In this document: positions 60,265-64,000 of the stretch, piece by piece | How the letters are laid out: the number at the start of each line of letters is the position of its first letter | How positions within the stretch are numbered: the first letter of the stretch is position 1 | NCBI GenBank assembly: GCA_029891385.1 | Contig: CM057226.1 | Location: forward strand, 93,938,977-94,002,976 | Direction of reading: 5' to 3' | Source: Erythroxylum novogranatense | Lineage: Eukaryota > Streptophyta > Magnoliopsida > Malpighiales > Erythroxylaceae | DNA: 64,000 nt | Translations under genes and position numbers: made by a program | The notes under the pieces: model-generated | Told to the model about the DNA's origin: nothing | What the model saw: the letters and a program-made list of their open reading frames with translations, nothing else | The model's database searches: none

Positions 60265-62215
60265 TGTAAGTACAAGTCGACTTGTACTACTGATAAGTCG
60301 ACTTGTTCTTGAAAAGTACCAATAAGTCAACTTGTACATTGCATAAGTCGACTTATTCAAGGACGTTACTGTTTATTTGTGCCCTAAAGGCAATCCCCTT
60401 TAGCGCGTTTTATTCACAGTCGTATGCAGATTGAATGAATAAATAAAGAAAAGGCATAATTCATTAATTTGATGTTCATGAACATTGTTTATGAATTGAT
60501 TGGATCTTTAATCAGATTAATGAAGTCCATGATATATGACATAGCATGAAGGAAATTATGATGTGATCATACTCCTGAGATTCCTATCATGTGCAATTGT
60601 GTCAAGATATCTAAATTCTCCTAGTCAAAGGATTAATGAGACTGGACATCATTAATCCGGATAGACTAGCACATGTCATATTCCTTGATTGGATCAAGCA
60701 GTGGATCTCAGAAACTGTAAATATGAGATATTTAGAATTGACATGTGGATGCTTACTAACGGTAGTTGGTTCATTGGATGACCTGCCATGAGATCATCAC
60801 ATGGATACCTTATCTAGTGTCAGTGATAATCTCATCATAGCAATGGTGCAAGTATCCTTAGACTTGAGGTACTCAAGGATATCTTGGATACTGATCCTGT
60901 GCTTTGACTCCATTCCTTATTGCCTTCTAGAGGTAACTCATAGGGTGGTGCTTGGGTACAGCTTGAGGTATTCGAAGATAATTGAGTAGCCAATAAAGGA
61001 TTCACCACTTCTGGATTAGCAGAAGAGATACCCATGGCCTCTTGTCGGGATCATTACTTGTAAATCTCGGCGAGTGAATATGTCATGGAGAGTGTCTTCA
61101 TGGACATATAGAGTAATGAGTCCTAGGGACGAGATATGTTATCACTGGGCTAGACTCGTCTAGTGAGAGTTGACACTTTGACCATACTCATAACCAAGTG
61201 GGGTATAGGATGGTGAAAGGACGAATTGCACAGTAATTGTTCATGGAAGGGTTTGTGATCGGTTCTTGATGAATACATCAAACCGATTACTTTCCGGTCA
61301 ATTGGGGGTCATGATGTGTTGCTAGATACCACTCATGACTTGCTCAGATTAATTGTTAATCTAAGTGGCCAACATAACCGGGAGCCTAAAGGGTCACACG
61401 CTTAAGAGTGTTTCAGAAAATCTGTAAAATAGTAATTGGACAGAGTTCCAATTATGGAGAGCATTAGGATTAAATGGATCCCGATGGGATTGGGATATGT
61501 CCCGATGAGATTGCGACATCAATATTGCTAAGAAAGGTTTTCGGAGCTGTTTCAGCACCGTGGCCTGGTAGGCCGGTAGGACCGACCCCAGTTTGACTGG
61601 ACCTCTTAGTAATTATATACATATATGTTAATTAATATATATATATAAATATATGCCATGTGTACGTTGGATGTGGGAGAAGAGGATAAAGTCATTTGAC
61701 TTTTCAAAGTTATTACTTTAATCATTTATGAAATGAATGGCCATTAGCTCCACACATGTCATCATCTCATGGTTGGCTTTTTAATTGTTAAAAAGACATA
61801 AAAGATGGCTTGGAGAGTTGAATGGCCGTATGGTTTTGCTTGTAAGGAGGAGAGGATGGAAGCTTAAGTGTTAAGCTTACTTAGAAAAATGGTTTTTCAC
61901 TTCTCCTCTCATCAAGCCATCATCGTTTTTCTCTTCTCCAAGGCAAGGTTTCAACGTGCTCTTCAAGCTCTCCAGGACAGAGGTAGGGTCTAGCAGCTCT
62001 TAATCTGTTCTAGCTATTCCCGGGTCAAAGGGGTTTGATCCGGTTAGGTTTTCTGATCTCTGCGTGGATCACCTTTAGAGATAGTCTCTTTTGGCTATTT
62101 AGGTTTATGTCTTCATACGGATACCTGGATCCTGGGTTCGGGAAGGTCCCGGGAACAAAAATTTTTTGTTTTCCGCTGCCTGTACATGTGATGTACCTCC
62201 CGGGATTTTCCAACA
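60265..62215 (+). repeat. Family D 3' LTR
   Basis: Preceded by CAAGTGGGAGATT. Same palindrome at 60269-60288, same TATA-like stretch near 61640, same ending apart from CAACA for CTACA. The element therefore inserted recently compared with the age suggested by its broken genes. Confidence 0.9.
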
Positions 62216-62220
62216 AATGA

Positions 62221-62543
62221 TACCATCTTAATCGTCCTCTTAAACACTATTCCCACAGGGAGCTTGAGCGAAACACTAACTATCAAACACTTAAGAGAAA
62301 TGAGTGAACCTGTGAGGAAATTTTTTTTTGCATTTGTGCTTATCTTTGAGTGATGGTGCCATAAATTGAGTTTACTTATGTACACTAATGAAGAGCAATC
62401 ATGATATGTGTGATAGTTTGATACTTGAGTTGGCTAAACTTTGAGGGATCCCATGCTTTGATCTTTTTGAAAATGAAGTGATATAATTGATTGGTTGACT
62501 TTGATTTTTTTTAGGATAAGTGAGGATTTAAGTGTGGGGAAGT
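62221..62543 (+). other. Interior 3' end of element F with polypurine tract
   Basis: Right flank of D, leading to AAGTGTGGGGA (about 62530-62540), a polypurine tract of the kind seen just before LTRs of Athila/Tat-type gypsy elements. No coding is recognised in these 320 bp, so the assignment rests on the tract only. Confidence 0.5.
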
Positions 62544-64000
62544 TGATAGTTTTGCATTAGTATATGTTTTTTAAGTATATTAGTATGTGTTTTTTTAAGT
62601 ATTTGGTATGTATTTCTTGCATGATAGGTTAGTATTATTTTGTTTTAGGACTTATTTTGTATGTTTTTGTTTAGTTTGATCTCCATGGTTATTCTTTTGT
62701 GTTTGATATTGGTTTAGGGTAGGAATTGATCATTTTGTTGTAGGAATGAAGGGTGGAAACCTTTGTGATTGTGCTAGGAACCAAGAGAAGAGAACAGAAG
62801 TAGAGCTGCTGAAAAACAAGAACACATAATCGTGGAAAAGGGCATGTTTCTCACGATCGTGGGAAATCTATGGAGAAAATTTTCGTCAAGATAACCCACA
62901 TGGGAAAACAAGTATAATTCCTATGATCATGGGCTATCTTGACAAAAACTTCAAGTATAATTCCCATGATCGTAGAAACTAGAAGTCGAAGGGACACGCA
63001 ATTTTCATGACTTTATAAAAAAGAGAACTTTGAGAGTCATCAATCAATGATGAAACTTGCTTCTTGGAGACAAAAGACAGAGTTAGAGCCTAGAGATAGT
63101 TTGAGATTCAAGGTATCATTCGTGATTGGGGAAAAAGCATCCCGCCATCCAAATTTTCTAGATTCAGGCAAAGAAGAGGAGGAGTTGCCCCGCCCAATTT
63201 TATTTCAATTTCTTTCTCTTGTAGCATATTTATCATGGATTATTTGATTATTGGAGATGTTATGGATATTATGATTGGCTAAAACAAATTTTAGGGTTTA
63301 TTGTTTGAACTATTTGTGAACCTTTGATTATCGATTTAATGATATACATGTTTTGTGTTATTTATTGTGCTTAAATATTGCAATAAATCGATAGAGTGAG
63401 CTTAGTAATATGTATTAATTGTATAATGAGAGTTGATGAATAATAGACCTATAAATAACAAGTTATTGATTTATTAGGAAGAGATTTCAATAAATCAATA
63501 CGTTGCCTATCGGATAGCTTCATATATAGTTGAATTCTTAGGAAAGACTTTGCACATCGGGAGATCCTAAAGTTAATTCTAAATTATTTAACTAGTGACA
63601 TTTGTTTACACCTTGAGAGAGGGTAGTTAGAATTTTAGGAAATCATAATTATAAATTAAATCAATTAATCAAAAGGAAGTAAATAGGGATAATGACAAGT
63701 CCTAATGGTTAATCTTGATTTTTCTCCAAATCTTGGTTTACGATTTTCGTTTGGGTTGTGTTATTTTCTGTTGCTTTTAGTTTTTTTTTCTTTTAATTCT
63801 ATTGAAATGGTTTCTTAAACAAAGAACAACCTAAATTAAGTGGTGCCTAAGTAGGATTCTCACAGGATCGATATCCGCTTCCAACTACAAGTATGATCTG
63901 TATACTTGCAGTTTTGAGTGTAAGACTACTAGTGTGTTTTGCATTCAATAACATTCTACTTGAGTTGAAGACTTTCAGCACAACTGAAATAAATCACTTG
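62544..64000 (+). repeat. Family F LTR, partial, runs off the window
   Basis: Begins TGATAG right after the polypurine tract and contains GT-rich and T-rich phrases, several CACGATCGTGGG-like words (62825-62975), and GGATTCTCACAGGATCGATATCC near 63853. The last phrase occurs in the late part of many plant Athila/Tat-like LTRs. No primer-binding site follows within the window, so the end is unknown. The frame at 63047-63247 looks incidental. Confidence 0.5.
62825..62975. repeat. CGATCG/GATCATGG palindromic words in F LTR
   Basis: Words such as CACGATCGTGGG, ATGATCATGGG and CCATGATCGT recur about four times. GTCAAGATA (62885) and TATCTTGAC (62936) form an extra inverted pair around the middle words. 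Confidence 0.65.

Larger units (their letters stand above)
52464..62215 (+). mobile_element. Family D: Ty1/copia retrotransposon, complete but inactivated
   Basis: LTRs are 52464-54412 (1949 bp) and 60265-62215 (1951 bp), starting TGTAAG and ending CTACA/CAACA. Target duplications AATGA are perfect (52459-52463 and 62216-62220). A primer site TGGTATCAGAGC (54414) and a polypurine tract AAGTGGGAGA (60253) are in place. Gene order is gag, protease, integrase, reverse transcriptase, RNase H, which defines copia. Gag and pol are broken by many stops and frame changes, so the element could move only with help. A 2.1-kb leader between primer site and gag carries two sets of short repeats. Confidence 0.93.

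Noticed and set aside
63047..63247. 66-codon frame in F
   Set aside because: It lies inside LTR DNA, has no domain, and its codon use looks incidental.

Overview
This is nuclear DNA of a seed plant, most likely a eudicot, from repeat-rich heterochromatin. The evidence is nested Ty3/gypsy elements with the plant initiator-Met primer-binding site (TGGTATCAGAGC) and a chromovirus-type integrase plus chromodomain, a Ty1/copia element with plant-type gag and pol, and a CACTA (En/Spm) transposase gene with plant introns. The only trace of an ordinary host gene is a decayed last exon resembling RING-CH (RINGv) plant proteins near 51.2-51.4 kb. I cannot name the species, and I see no intact gene.

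Layout. (A) 1-13941, minus: three LTRs of about 4.7 kb separated by two 548/549-bp internal regions that carry only a primer-binding site, a polypurine tract and three hairpin repeats. (B) 14433-44469, minus: a coding-poor gypsy-type element whose two LTRs were each hit by another element. (C) 16050-23598, plus, sits in B's left LTR; it has target duplication ATATA and a 3.4-kb deletion in its own 3' LTR. (E) 34047-44110, plus, sits in B's right LTR; it has target duplication ATTGG, partial gag and protease, a decayed middle, and the integrase end plus chromodomain. (H) A CACTA transposase pseudogene at 45710-50322, with its 3' terminus at 51063, is interrupted by a solo LTR (G, 46594-49570, target duplication CTGTA). 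A RING-CH-like exon relic follows at 51228-51440. (D) 52464-62215, plus: a complete but inactivated copia element with 1.95-kb LTRs and target duplication AATGA. (F) From about 62544 to the window end: the start of an LTR preceded by a polypurine tract, probably of an Athila/Tat-like gypsy element.

How the parts relate. Boundaries are supported by target duplications, and for C and E also by the undisturbed partner LTR of B, so the order of insertion can be read: B before C and E; H before G. Most elements could only move with proteins supplied by relatives. The striking signals are in the non-coding LTR DNA: clustered CpG-containing palindromic words (AAGTCGACTT in both C and D, CGATCG in F, CTCGCGAG-like in B, CGAGCG in E), TGGGCY clusters upstream of TATA boxes, a GC-rich block and splice-donor-like sites shared by A, C and E, and a tripled primer-binding-site hairpin in A.
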